Shown one piece after another: positions 1-6,672 of a stretch of 25,165 bases of DNA. The stretch is from the IMG/VR virus record IMGVR_UViG_3300000929_000083, positions 1 through 25,165 of that record. One strand, 5' to 3'. Source of the DNA: a virus. The notes beneath the pieces were generated by a model. That model worked only from the letters and a program-made list of their open reading frames with translations. It made no database searches and was not told where the DNA came from. Position 1 is the stretch's first letter; each line of letters starts with the position of its first letter. The translations under genes were made by a program, and so were the position numbers.

Positions 1-330
1 CTTGAACCTGAAGATCTTGAAAGAACATTATACGTATGGAAATTCAATCCATATTATGAAGAAGAGTACGAACTAACCACATCTAAATCTTCTTCTTATG
101 AAAGATACTTAATACCTGTGTCTGAACTGATTAAAGTTGAAATAATTAAAAATGATATTACTGATGAGTTAGATTCTGATTTTCCAGATTTCGATAATAA
201 CATGATGGATCCTGATAATGATGAGCCATTAGCTCGTATGACCATAAAAGATCTTGCTGCCATTTTGTTGAAAAAACCTGTTAGTGATAAAAAGTGGTTA
301 AATAAAATAATAGAAAAATTTTATGAATGA
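1..330 (+). CDS. C-terminal part of an unknown phage protein (5' end outside window)
   Basis: The reading frame is open from base 1 to the TGA at 328-330, giving at least 109 residues, so the gene starts before the window. A GTG at 118 lies in frame but is very unlikely to be the start, because clearly coding sequence precedes it (LEPEDLERTLYVWKFNPYYE). The C-terminal 35 residues (DEPLARMTIKDLAAILLKKP..SDKKWLNKIIEK) resemble a short 'MTIRDYAAIKL..P..WLDEMI' tail that I recall from many Bacteroidota phage proteins of unknown role. The middle is acidic (DSDFPDFDNN). It overlaps the next gene by 8 nt (ATGAATGA), so the two are probably translationally coupled and the protein belongs to the replication/recombination operon. 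Function unknown. Confidence 0.8.
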   Translation, partial: LEPEDLERTLYVWKFNPYYEEEYELTTSKSSSYERYLIPVSELIKVEIIKNDITDELDSDFPDFDNNMMDPDNDEPLARMTIKDLAAILLKKPVSDKKWLNKIIEKFYE

Positions 331-1072
331 AATCGTACTACCTACTAAAAAAGTAGAAGCTCAGGTAAGAAACCCTGAGAATTTGATTATATTTTCAAAA
401 CCTAAAGTTGGAAAAACAAGTTTACTAGCTCAATTACCTGATTGCTTAATTCTAGATTTAGAAAGAGGTACCAAGTATATTGACGCTGTAAAATTAGAAG
501 CCAACTCTATTGATGATATAAAAGCTATAGGAGAGAAAATAAAGGAACAAGGGAATCCTTATAAATTTGTTGCTATTGATACAATAACCAAATTGGATGA
601 GATGGTTATACCATATGCTGAACAATTGTACTCCAAAAGTCCTATGGGTAAAAATTGGTTTGCTCCTGATGGTGGTAAATCAAAATATGGAACAATAATA
701 GGAATGCCCGATGGTGCTGGATACTATTGGACCAGATTAGCTTTTACAAAAGTAACTGATTATATTTCAACTTGGGCCCCTTATACTATATTTGTAGGCC
801 ACGTTAAAGATACTATGTTAGAAAAAGAAGGTACTAACTTCTCATCTTTAGAATTAGATCTTACCGGAAAGTTAAAAAGAATGGCTGCTGCTCATGCTGA
901 TGGGCTTGGTTATTTGTATAGAAAAGGAAATAAAAATATTTTGAGTTTTAAGACTACCAATGATATTTCATGTGGTGCAAGACCAGAACATTTAATGAAT
1001 AAAGAAATAGTTTTATCTGAAATGGTTGATGGAAAACTCATCACACATTGGGATGAAATCTATGTAGACTAA
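323..1072 (+). CDS. Sak4/AAA_24-type RecA-fold recombination ATPase
   Basis: 249 aa. A P-loop ATPase core is visible: Walker A SKPKVGKTS at residues 25-33, followed by a strand and DLERG at 45-49, and Walker B KFVAIDTITKL at 81-91 (D86). This arrangement (NLIIFSKPKVGKTSL, then LDLERGT, then AIDTITKL) is characteristic of the phage AAA_24 family, which includes Sak4-like RecA-fold single-strand annealing proteins. Known for the family: ATP-dependent ssDNA binding and stimulation of annealing, usually in partnership with a phage SSB. The SSB gene follows directly, 34 nt downstream, which supports that role. The protein would act in the cytoplasm in replication-coupled recombination. It has no extra domain and the length is normal for the family. 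Family placement is fairly firm; the annealing function is inferred. Confidence 0.8.
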   Translation: MNEIVLPTKKVEAQVRNPENLIIFSKPKVGKTSLLAQLPDCLILDLERGTKYIDAVKLEANSIDDIKAIGEKIKEQGNPYKFVAIDTITKLDEMVIPYAEQLYSKSPMGKNWFAPDGGKSKYGTIIGMPDGAGYYWTRLAFTKVTDYISTWAPYTIFVGHVKDTMLEKEGTNFSSLELDLTGKLKRMAAAHADGLGYLYRKGNKNILSFKTTNDISCGARPEHLMNKEIVLSEMVDGKLITHWDEIYVD

Positions 1073-1106
1073 TAGTAATCAATAATAACAAATAAATAAA
1101 AAACAA

Positions 1107-1790
1107 ATGGGATTAAGTACATCAAATTTACCAACAGGAGGAGGAATGGCAAAAACAATTTCTCCAGGAAATCACACTTTAAAGATTAATAATATCTATT
1201 TAGAAGATTTTAAATTTATTGCAGGAGCTAAACATTTAATGATGAATGTTGAAACAGAACCTATCGATGGATTTGAAGGTTTTATGAAAGATAAAGATGA
1301 TCCTTCTTTGGGAAATTACGAAGGTCAGATTGGAAGAATTAAAGCAGGACAATATGCTTTTGCTGATGGTAAAACTAAATCAGGAGTAGAAATTTTCAGA
1401 GATAAATCTGTATTAATGTTTATGAATACATTATGTAGAAATCTTGGACTTAGTGACTGGTTTAATGCACAAGATGATAAACACAACACTATTGAAGAAT
1501 TCATTGATGCTTTTAACGAAACAGCTCCATATCAAGATATTTACATGGACTTTTGTGTTGCAGGTAAAGAGTATGAAAGCAAATCAGGTTATACTAACTA
1601 TGATATGTGGTTACCAAAAGGTAGTAAAAATGGTTATGCTATGACTGTAGTTGAAAGCCCTACACTACTTAAATATAATGAAGCCATTCATCTTAAAAAG
1701 ATTGTAGTTCAAAACTTAGACGATGGTTTTGAAAATACACCAACTTCAGAAGGTGCTGGAAAAACAGCATCTGATTTTACATTAGATTAA
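1107..1790 (+). CDS. ssb: phage single-stranded DNA-binding protein
   Basis: 227 aa. It matches the SSB type I know from crAss-like and other Bacteroidota phages: start MGLSTSNLPTGGG, then an SPGNHTLKINNIYLE strand pair, 'VETEPIDGFEGF', 'NYEGQIGRIK', 'FCVAGKEYESKSGYTNYDMWLP' and a flexible C-terminal segment. It ends in ASDFTLD, a D/F-containing acidic tip analogous to the partner-binding tip of bacterial SSB. Role: coats ssDNA during replication and recombination and recruits partners such as the Sak4-like ATPase encoded just upstream. The first ATG at 1107 is preferred although an internal ATG at 1146 has an AGGAGG before it, because the conserved N-terminal segment would be lost. A terminator-like hairpin follows the stop. 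Confidence 0.82.
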   Translation: MGLSTSNLPTGGGMAKTISPGNHTLKINNIYLEDFKFIAGAKHLMMNVETEPIDGFEGFMKDKDDPSLGNYEGQIGRIKAGQYAFADGKTKSGVEIFRDKSVLMFMNTLCRNLGLSDWFNAQDDKHNTIEEFIDAFNETAPYQDIYMDFCVAGKEYESKSGYTNYDMWLPKGSKNGYAMTVVESPTLLKYNEAIHLKKIVVQNLDDGFENTPTSEGAGKTASDFTLD

Positions 1791-1805
1791 TTTACATACC
1801 ACAGC

Positions 1806-1836
1806 AAAGGGGAGTTAATAATAGCTCCCCTTTCTT
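1806..1836 (+). terminator. intrinsic terminator-like hairpin after ssb
   Basis: A perfect 9-bp stem AAAGGGGAG (1806-1814) pairs with CTCCCCTTT (1825-1833) around a 10-nt A/T-rich loop. The T run is short (TTTC), so termination may be partial. The primase gene starts 20-50 nt downstream, so this looks like an intra-operon attenuator that reduces readthrough from ssb (needed in high amounts) into primase. Confidence 0.75.
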
Positions 1837-1855
1837 GGCTTTAAACTGTAAGTAT

Positions 1856-2845
1856 ATGATTTCAACTAAAAATATTGTATCCAGTCTTTCGGAGGTTCCT
1901 CATGAATGGGTGTTTGAACACTATTTAAATTTAAGCGAACAGCTTACAGGACAAGATGTAAAAATGAATTCAATTTTTAGTTCTAAAGATAAGTTTCCAT
2001 CAATGTTCGTTTACTATGATGTAAATTCTATGAGCTATAAGTACAAAGATTTTTCATCCGGATATCAAGGAGATGCCATTGACTTAGTTCAAAAATTACT
2101 ATCTCTTCCCAACAGAGGTTTTACTTCTGTAAAAATATTAGAGGACTACACAGACTATCTTACTCACAACAATTACAAACCTATAAAAGCATACAAACCA
2201 CATGGTAAATACAAAGTAGTTGATTACTTGATGAGGCATTGGACTAATTTAGATAAAAAATACTGGACAGCTTTTGGAATAGATTCTAAAATGTTAGAAG
2301 CATACAATGTAGTTCCATTAACTCATTATAAAATGACTAAAGAAAATCAAGATGGTTCACTTACGTCAATTGTCATAAAAAGCAATCATTTATATGGTTA
2401 CTTCATGAAAGATGGTTCATTGTATAAAATTTATCAACCTAAAGTTGAAGGAAAGAAATTCATTAAGGTCAGAGACTATATTCAAGGATCCGAACAATTG
2501 ACTTTTGAAACTAAATATCTGATTATAAATTCATCACTGAAAGATCTACTGGGATTTAATGCTTTAAATATTAAAAATATAGAAAGTGTTGCTCCGGATA
2601 GTGAAAACACCATGATTAATAAAGCAACTATTGAAAAATACAAAAAAAAGTATACAAAAGTTCTTGTTCTTTTTGACAATGATGAACCCGGTAAAAAGGC
2701 AATGGAAAAATACAAAGATTTACATAGTATAACACCTGTAATATTTGAATTAGAAAAGGATTTATCTGATTCTATTAAAAAGTACGGCATTGAAGTTACC
2801 AGAGATGCTTTGATACCTATATTAGTTAAATCAATTAAAAGATGA
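1856..2845 (+). CDS. DnaG-like primase with TOPRIM domain, zinc ligands lost
   Basis: 329 aa from ATG 1856; an in-frame TTG at 1835 lies in the tail of the preceding hairpin and is rejected. Residues about 35-80 follow the outline of the CHC2 zinc domain of DnaG (SIFSSKDKFPSMF .. YKYKDFSSGYQGDAIDLV, compare CPFHxEKTPSF .. CFxCGxGGDxIxF), but all four Cys/His ligands are replaced. The TOPRIM part has LIINSSLKDLLGF at 222-234, where the usual Glu is Asn225, then VLVLFDNDEPGKKA (D274, D276) and ELEKDLSDSI (D302, D305). Known role of the family: primer RNA synthesis for lagging-strand or initiation priming. The SLKD signature is common in phage primase-like proteins. Its stop overlaps the next small gene by 4 nt (ATGA). 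Classification is good; catalytic competence is uncertain. Confidence 0.75.
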   Translation: MISTKNIVSSLSEVPHEWVFEHYLNLSEQLTGQDVKMNSIFSSKDKFPSMFVYYDVNSMSYKYKDFSSGYQGDAIDLVQKLLSLPNRGFTSVKILEDYTDYLTHNNYKPIKAYKPHGKYKVVDYLMRHWTNLDKKYWTAFGIDSKMLEAYNVVPLTHYKMTKENQDGSLTSIVIKSNHLYGYFMKDGSLYKIYQPKVEGKKFIKVRDYIQGSEQLTFETKYLIINSSLKDLLGFNALNIKNIESVAPDSENTMINKATIEKYKKKYTKVLVLFDNDEPGKKAMEKYKDLHSITPVIFELEKDLSDSIKKYGIEVTRDALIPILVKSIKR

Positions 2846-2961
2846 GTAAAAAATTAAGAGAATGGGAAATACCTATGAATCTTTCTGATAAAGAAAAGAA
2901 AATATATGGTATGGCAACAGCACACAAATTAAATAATACTGCTAAACCAAAACAAAGATGA
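2842..2961 (+). CDS. 39-residue small protein
   Basis: An ATG at 2842 overlapping the primase stop (ATGA) opens a 39-codon frame ending in TGA at 2959-2961, which in turn overlaps the next start (ATGA). Perfect stop-start coupling on both sides supports real translation. The peptide is basic (starts MSKKLREWEIPMNLSDKEKK, ends AKPKQR). Its last five codons and stop are made from the recurring leader sequence TAAACCAAAACAAAGATG. No homology recognised; it could be a coupling peptide that keeps ribosomes on the transcript as much as a functional protein. Confidence 0.55.
   Translation: MSKKLREWEIPMNLSDKEKKIYGMATAHKLNNTAKPKQR
2943..2960 (+). repeat. recurrent gene-start leader, copy 1 (TAAACCAAAACAAAGATG)
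   Basis: An 18-nt sequence that ends in the ATG of the gene at 2958. Identical or near-identical copies precede three further genes at 3198, 4074 and 4301. It replaces a Shine-Dalgarno sequence and may be a translation-initiation element or a recombination seam. Confidence 0.8.
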
Positions 2962-3185
2962 GTAAAGCAACAATAAAATATGATTTAAGTAACGCTGATG
3001 ATGTAATGGAGATGAAACAGTCCATGCAGGCGAGCGCCATGGCTATGTTTATATGGGAACTAAAACATAATTTTTGGAGGAAATGGAAACACGACGATTC
3101 AGATTTTAATTTAGAAACATATAGAAAAGCATTGGGTGAGATGTTAGATGAATATAATATAAACCCAGACGAACTAACAAATTAA
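2958..3185 (+). CDS. small conserved phage protein of unknown function
   Basis: 75 aa. The pattern ATIKYDLSNADDVMEMKQSMQ, AMAMFIWELKHNFWRKWK and a C-terminal helix ending 'LGEMLDEYNINPDELTN' matches a small protein I recall from very diverse phages (general form 'ATIxFDLxDxdDxxExxxAxxAxxmxxxLWExxxxLRxxxK', ending 'IxxExGIxxDEL'). No catalytic motif is visible; it is probably a short beta strand plus two or three helices. The function of that family is unknown to me. The start is fixed by ATGA overlap with the preceding 39-aa frame and by the repeated leader. The stop TAA at 3183-3185 forms the first bases of the next leader copy. Confidence 0.75.
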   Translation: MSKATIKYDLSNADDVMEMKQSMQASAMAMFIWELKHNFWRKWKHDDSDFNLETYRKALGEMLDEYNINPDELTN

Positions 3186-3200
3186 ACCAAAACAAAGATG
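3183..3200 (+). repeat. recurrent gene-start leader, copy 2 (TAAACCAAAACAAAGATG)
   Basis: Identical over 18 nt to the copy at 2943-2960. Its TAA is the stop codon of the upstream gene and its ATG the start of the radical SAM gene at 3198, so it constitutes the whole intergenic junction. Confidence 0.85.
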
Positions 3201-4058
3201 AATAAAGTAAAATCTGTAGTAAGAAAGAGTATGAAAATTAGAGAGTCTGGAAGAAGTTCTGATTATATCACACCTTCTTTTGGCTACGGTTGTTTATTTA
3301 ATTGTACATACTGTTATATGAAGAGGCATTTGTCTGAGGGATTATCTATAGCTAGCAACACTGGTGATATATTAAGTGCTATTAATAATCATGCATTTTT
3401 CACTGTTGTAGATAAACCTAATCAGACACATGTAACTTACACTACATATGACATAAGTTGTAATGAAGACTTTGCATTGCATTCTAAACATCATGACTGG
3501 GAATATATATTTGAGTTCTTTAGAGATCATCCAAAAGCTATGGGCACATTTGCTACTAAAACTGTTCCTGTAAAATTCTTAGAGTTTGATCCAGAGAAGA
3601 AAATAAGAATAAGATTTAGTCTTATGCCTCAGAATATAGCAGATAAGCTAGAGCCTAACACTGCTAAAATTATAGATAGAATAAAGGCTGTTGATGCTTT
3701 CATAGAAGCAGGATATGATGTTCATTTGAATTTCTCACCTGTTGTAGTTTATGATGGATGGTTAGAAGATTATGATTTACTGTTTAAGATGTGTGATGAT
3801 TATATAGAAAACAAGGAAGAAGTTTTATCTGAAGTTATCTTTCTTACACATAATGCAGGTAAGCATCACTATAATTTAGATAACAATCTAGATGGTGAAG
3901 AACTATTATGGACACCGGAAAATCAGCAAACAAAAACTTCACAGTATGGTGGCATAAACATAAGGTATAAATATAATCTCAAAAGACAGTACATAAAAGA
4001 ATGGACTGAACTGCATGATAAGGTTATACCTTGGAATACAATTAGATATATATTTTAA
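3198..4058 (+). CDS. radical SAM enzyme, spore photoproduct lyase-like
   Basis: 286 aa. The cluster motif GCLFNCTYCYM gives C32, C36 and C39 (CxxxCxxC), the signature binding a [4Fe-4S] cluster and S-adenosylmethionine. The sequence context (ITPSFGYGCLFNCTYCYMKRH, then TYTTYDISCNEDF, TFATKTVPVKFLEFDP, RFSLMPQ) fits the SPL/splB-like branch of radical SAM proteins. Known for SPL: reversal of the spore photoproduct thymine dimer by a 5'-deoxyadenosyl radical. In a phage infecting non-sporulating hosts it more likely acts in repair or modification of thymine-type lesions or of another substrate; that is inference. It is preceded by the repeated leader and sits in a run of small accessory genes between primase and ligase. 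No separate maturase or partner gene is seen. Confidence 0.8.
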   Translation: MNKVKSVVRKSMKIRESGRSSDYITPSFGYGCLFNCTYCYMKRHLSEGLSIASNTGDILSAINNHAFFTVVDKPNQTHVTYTTYDISCNEDFALHSKHHDWEYIFEFFRDHPKAMGTFATKTVPVKFLEFDPEKKIRIRFSLMPQNIADKLEPNTAKIIDRIKAVDAFIEAGYDVHLNFSPVVVYDGWLEDYDLLFKMCDDYIENKEEVLSEVIFLTHNAGKHHYNLDNNLDGEELLWTPENQQTKTSQYGGINIRYKYNLKRQYIKEWTELHDKVIPWNTIRYIF

Positions 4059-4076
4059 ACCAAAACAAAAAAGATG
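4056..4076 (+). repeat. recurrent gene-start leader, copy 3 (with three extra A)
   Basis: TAAACCAAAACAAA is followed by three additional A residues and then AGATG, ending in the start codon at 4074. Its TAA is the stop of the radical SAM gene. Confidence 0.75.
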
Positions 4077-4304
4077 AAAGAAGAATTAAATGTTGGTGAT
4101 GATGTAAATTTTACATCTAAAAGATTTAATTATAGGGACAAGGATAAAGTATGGTCTGTGATTGAAAAAGATGATAAGATGATGAGGTTACAGGCAGATG
4201 ATAGTCATTTAATTAAACTCTTTCCACCTAGAAGAAAACACACCGTACTTATAAGCTCTAAGTACTGGAACGATTGTACAATAAATAAACTAAAACAAAG
4301 ATGA
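4074..4304 (+). CDS. small basic protein of unknown function
   Basis: 76 aa, start fixed by the repeated leader. The first half (ELNVGDDVNFTSKRFNYRDKDKVWSVIEKDDKMMRLQAD) has the alternating pattern of a small beta-barrel with a 'VGDDV' turn, as in SH3/KOW-like or DUF-type phage proteins, but I do not recognise a family. The C-terminus is basic (FPPRRKHT .. INKLKQR). Its last codons are formed by leader copy 4 and its TGA overlaps the next ATG (ATGA). Possibly a nucleic-acid-binding accessory protein; this is only a guess from charge and predicted fold. Confidence 0.65.
   Translation: MKEELNVGDDVNFTSKRFNYRDKDKVWSVIEKDDKMMRLQADDSHLIKLFPPRRKHTVLISSKYWNDCTINKLKQR
4286..4303 (+). repeat. recurrent gene-start leader, copy 4 (TAAACTAAAACAAAGATG)
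   Basis: Differs from copies 1 and 2 by a single C to T change. It encodes the last codons of the upstream gene and ends with the start codon at 4301. Confidence 0.75.
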
Positions 4305-4471
4305 GAAGCATTGAAAAGGAAGGAGCGTGCCCTAATTGCGGAGAAGAAGGTCTAGAGTATGGTGTTCTTGAACAACAAGATGGCATGATATTCTACCCGG
4401 TAGAATGTAATAAATGTCACTGGGATGGAAATGAATGGTACACAATGAAATTTAACGGATTTAATACTTAA
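4301..4471 (+). CDS. 56-residue zinc-ribbon protein
   Basis: An ATG at 4301, overlapping the previous stop (ATGA), opens a 56-codon frame ending TAA at 4469-4471. It has two CxxC knuckles, CPNC at residues 10-13 and CNKC at 36-39, spaced by 22 residues, then an aromatic C-terminal tail (WDGNEWYTMKFNGF). This is the layout of a small zinc ribbon, a common type of early phage protein that can bind nucleic acid or RNA polymerase. The gene lies 4 nt before the ligase start and fills what would otherwise be a 170-nt gap. Fold is well supported; role unknown. Confidence 0.75.
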   Translation: MRSIEKEGACPNCGEEGLEYGVLEQQDGMIFYPVECNKCHWDGNEWYTMKFNGFNT

Positions 4472-4475
4472 AATT

Positions 4476-5609
4476 ATGGAAATAATTAAAAATTATTCAA
4501 AAAAAATTTATAAAAAAGATTCTAAAGGTAAAATACGTGTGTTACATGTATTTACTGAAGGATCAACACTTGTACAAGAATCAGGTATTGTTGATGGAAA
4601 ATTAGTTCAACATTCAAGTGAATGTGCAGGAAAGAATATTGGAAAATCTAATGAAACTACTCCTGAAGAACAAGCTCTATCAGAAGCTATGAGTAAAATA
4701 GAAACAAAGATGACTGAAGGTTATTTTAATTCTGTTGAAGATGCTGAAGAAAAAGGAGGAGAAAAAGTAATTCTTCCAATGCTAGCTAAATCTTATGAAA
4801 AAGAAATAGAAAAAGTTGATTGGAAGAAAGCTGTATTTATTCAGCCTAAGTTAGATGGTATGAGATGTCTTGCTATTCTTAAGGATGGTGAAGTAACACT
4901 TATATCTAGAAAAGGTAAGATAATAGACACTGTTCCACACATTAACAATGCTCTTGCTGAGTTATCAAAAACTACAAATGTTATTTTAGATGGTGAATTA
5001 TATGCGCATGGAAAAACATTTCAAGAAAACATGAGACTTCTTAAGAAAAACAGAGGTTTGGAAACTGAAGAGGTGCTATATCATATTTACGACACTGTAT
5101 CTGATCAATCATACATTAATAGGTATGACATTATTAAAAATGTTGTGGAGCAGATAGAAGTAAATGCATTTGAAACTTTAAAAGTTGAATTAGTTTCAAC
5201 AGCTTTTATTGATAACGTAAATAAAGTAAAAGATTTTCATTCGTTATTTTTAGGCCAGGGTTATGAAGGTAGCATTATCAGACACGGATCAAGTGGCTAT
5301 GATATTAATAAAAGAAGTAGTAGTTTATTAAAAGTCAAAGACTTTATAGACAAAGCATACTCTATTATTGATGTAGTACCTTCAGAAAGAAGACCTGAGC
5401 AAGGTGTTATAGTATGTGAAATGCCTATGGGAAATATTCACAATAAAACATTCCATGCTAATTTAAAGTTTTCTCATGCTGAAAGAGAAGAAATATTAAA
5501 TAACAAAGACAAGTACATTGGACAAACTGCAGAAATTAGATTTTTTGAATTTACTGAAGATGGTATTCCAAGATTTCCAGTGTGTGTTGGATTTAGATTA
5601 GATAAATAA
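4476..5609 (+). CDS. ATP-dependent DNA ligase
   Basis: 377 aa. Nucleotidyltransferase motifs are all visible: motif I QPKLDGMR with the adenylated Lys at 125, motif III VILDGELY, motif IV GYEGSIIRH and motif V SLLKVKDF, followed by an OB-fold-like C-terminal part (KTFHANLKF, IGQTAEIRFFEFTEDGIPRFPV). The N-terminal 95 residues (GKIRVLHVF, QESGIVDGK, KNIGKSNETTPEEQALSEA) are an additional domain known from several phage ligases and resembling a WGR module. Reaction: ATP-dependent sealing of nicks in duplex DNA, needed for lagging-strand joining, repair and recombination. It stands between zinc-ribbon and resolvase genes in the replication operon. Assignment is firm. Confidence 0.93.
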   Translation: MEIIKNYSKKIYKKDSKGKIRVLHVFTEGSTLVQESGIVDGKLVQHSSECAGKNIGKSNETTPEEQALSEAMSKIETKMTEGYFNSVEDAEEKGGEKVILPMLAKSYEKEIEKVDWKKAVFIQPKLDGMRCLAILKDGEVTLISRKGKIIDTVPHINNALAELSKTTNVILDGELYAHGKTFQENMRLLKKNRGLETEEVLYHIYDTVSDQSYINRYDIIKNVVEQIEVNAFETLKVELVSTAFIDNVNKVKDFHSLFLGQGYEGSIIRHGSSGYDINKRSSSLLKVKDFIDKAYSIIDVVPSERRPEQGVIVCEMPMGNIHNKTFHANLKFSHAEREEILNNKDKYIGQTAEIRFFEFTEDGIPRFPVCVGFRLDK

Positions 5610-5610
5610 T

Positions 5611-5760
5611 ATGGCTAGTAAAATTGTAAAAATAGAAGAATTAAATCTTATAATAAAAGATCTAAAAAAATACATTATTGATACATATGAATATGGTATT
5701 GATAAGGATACTATTAAAGATAGAGCATTGAAATATAAAAAAGAACTTAAAGATGGCTAA
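5611..5760 (+). CDS. 49-residue helical small protein
   Basis: An ATG at 5611, one base after the ligase stop, opens 49 codons ending with TAA at 5758-5760. The stop overlaps the resolvase start by 8 nt (ATGGCTAA), so the frame fills the ligase-resolvase gap exactly. The peptide is Lys/Glu/Asp-rich and predicted helical (KIEELNLIIKDLKKYIIDTY, then KDTIKDRALKYKKELKDG). No family recognised. Confidence 0.6.
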   Translation: MASKIVKIEELNLIIKDLKKYIIDTYEYGIDKDTIKDRALKYKKELKDG

Positions 5761-6244
5761 AATTTATATGGGAATAGACATAGGTCTAAGTGGTGCAATA
5801 GCAATAATTGAAGATGGCGAGATTACCGGAAGTAAAATGCCTGTATTAGGTAAAGGAATTGATCCACAAACTATTATTGCTGCTATGCAACATGAAAAAC
5901 CAGATCACGTGATATTTGAAAAACTTGGTGTAATATTCGGAACAAGCAAAGCTACTGCTTTTTCAATGGGTTACCAAAGTGGTGTAATTGAAGCTGCATG
6001 TATCAGTCTTAAAATTCCTTATACAATCGTTCCTGCCAAACAATGGCAAAAAGATATGTATGTTGGAGTACAGGAAGCTAAAAAATCTAATGGAAAAAGA
6101 GATACAAAAGCAATGGCTCTTATCGCATGTAAAAGAATATTCCCGGATATAGATCTTACATTAACTAGTAGAGCAAATAAACCTCATGATGGTTATATAG
6201 ATGCAATTCTCATGGCCGAATGGGGAAAAAGAAATAACTTATGA
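5753..6244 (+). CDS. RuvC-like Holliday junction resolvase
   Basis: 163 aa with the RNase H-like fold acidic set: D9 in MGIDIGLSGAIAII, E56 in HVIFEKL, and H145-D146 with D150 in KPHDGYIDAILMAEW. These correspond to the catalytic residues of RuvC; the length also matches RuvC (about 160-175 aa). Known reaction: Mg2+-dependent symmetric cleavage of four-way DNA junctions. In a phage it would resolve recombination and replication branches before packaging. Next to ligase, SSB, Sak4-like ATPase and the exonuclease it completes a recombination set. The start overlaps the upstream small gene by 8 nt and its TGA overlaps the next ATG (ATGA). Confidence 0.88.
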   Translation: MAKIYMGIDIGLSGAIAIIEDGEITGSKMPVLGKGIDPQTIIAAMQHEKPDHVIFEKLGVIFGTSKATAFSMGYQSGVIEAACISLKIPYTIVPAKQWQKDMYVGVQEAKKSNGKRDTKAMALIACKRIFPDIDLTLTSRANKPHDGYIDAILMAEWGKRNNL

Positions 6245-6672
6245 CAAACAAAGTAACATTAACAACAGAAAGCACTACTAAACTAATAGAAATGATATCG
6301 TCCACTGATAAGGATAATACATTTTTAGCACTTAGTGCAATTAATGAATCAAACCTTGAAGATTCTTTGGGTTTTATAATAGTGATTTATAAGTTTTCAA
6401 AAATTCATCCAAAAGAATGGTCTAATTATCCTAACATATATAAAGTGTTTCAAGAGATTGATTTAATTGACTCAGAGTCAAGTTATAAAATTGATACATC
6501 TAAAGTATTAGGAACAATGCTTTCACAACAATGTAACATGGAGTCCATAGTTATGTTTTTAAAATTCCATAATAAGAATCTTCTTAACAGTTTAACAGCA
6601 TGGGGATATGATGTAAAAGATTTAATGATTGATATAAATTTAAAAGAAAAAGAACATGCAGAAGAGAGTTGA
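6241..6672 (+). CDS. unknown helical protein sharing a domain with the protein at 9218-10390
   Basis: 143 aa. Residues about 14-60 (LIEMISSTDKDNTFLALSAI, NLEDSLGFIIVIYKF) resemble residues about 220-256 of the 390-aa protein encoded at 9218-10390 (LSSMFMSTDQDNHILAMEIM, NYKKSLLYIELLF). The shared pattern is (M/S)STDxDNxxLAxxxxxxxNxxxSLxxIxxxY, an alpha-helical, Leu-repeat-like segment. The pair brackets the zincin-VWA and MoxR genes, suggesting that both may be binding partners of that machinery. No catalytic motif. Start ATG overlaps the resolvase stop (ATGA), and the end overlaps the next gene by 17 nt. Function unknown. Confidence 0.7.
   Translation: MTNKVTLTTESTTKLIEMISSTDKDNTFLALSAINESNLEDSLGFIIVIYKFSKIHPKEWSNYPNIYKVFQEIDLIDSESSYKIDTSKVLGTMLSQQCNMESIVMFLKFHNKNLLNSLTAWGYDVKDLMIDINLKEKEHAEES

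Noticed and set aside
1136-1148. AGGAGG followed by ATG at 1146 as the true ssb start with a Shine-Dalgarno sequence
   Set aside because: Other genes here lack Shine-Dalgarno sequences, the purine run simply encodes a Gly triplet, and the preceding MGLSTS segment is typical of this SSB family.
1444-1644. 66-codon plus-strand frame inside ssb
   Set aside because: Out-of-frame shadow of a clearly conserved gene with no family features.
1835-1855. TTG at 1835 as start of the primase gene
   Set aside because: It lies in the tail of the terminator hairpin; the in-frame ATG at 1856 gives a sensible start.
2482-2790. 102-codon minus-strand frame opposite the primase
   Set aside because: Antisense shadow of the TOPRIM coding region; Ser/Phe-rich composition typical of antisense frames.
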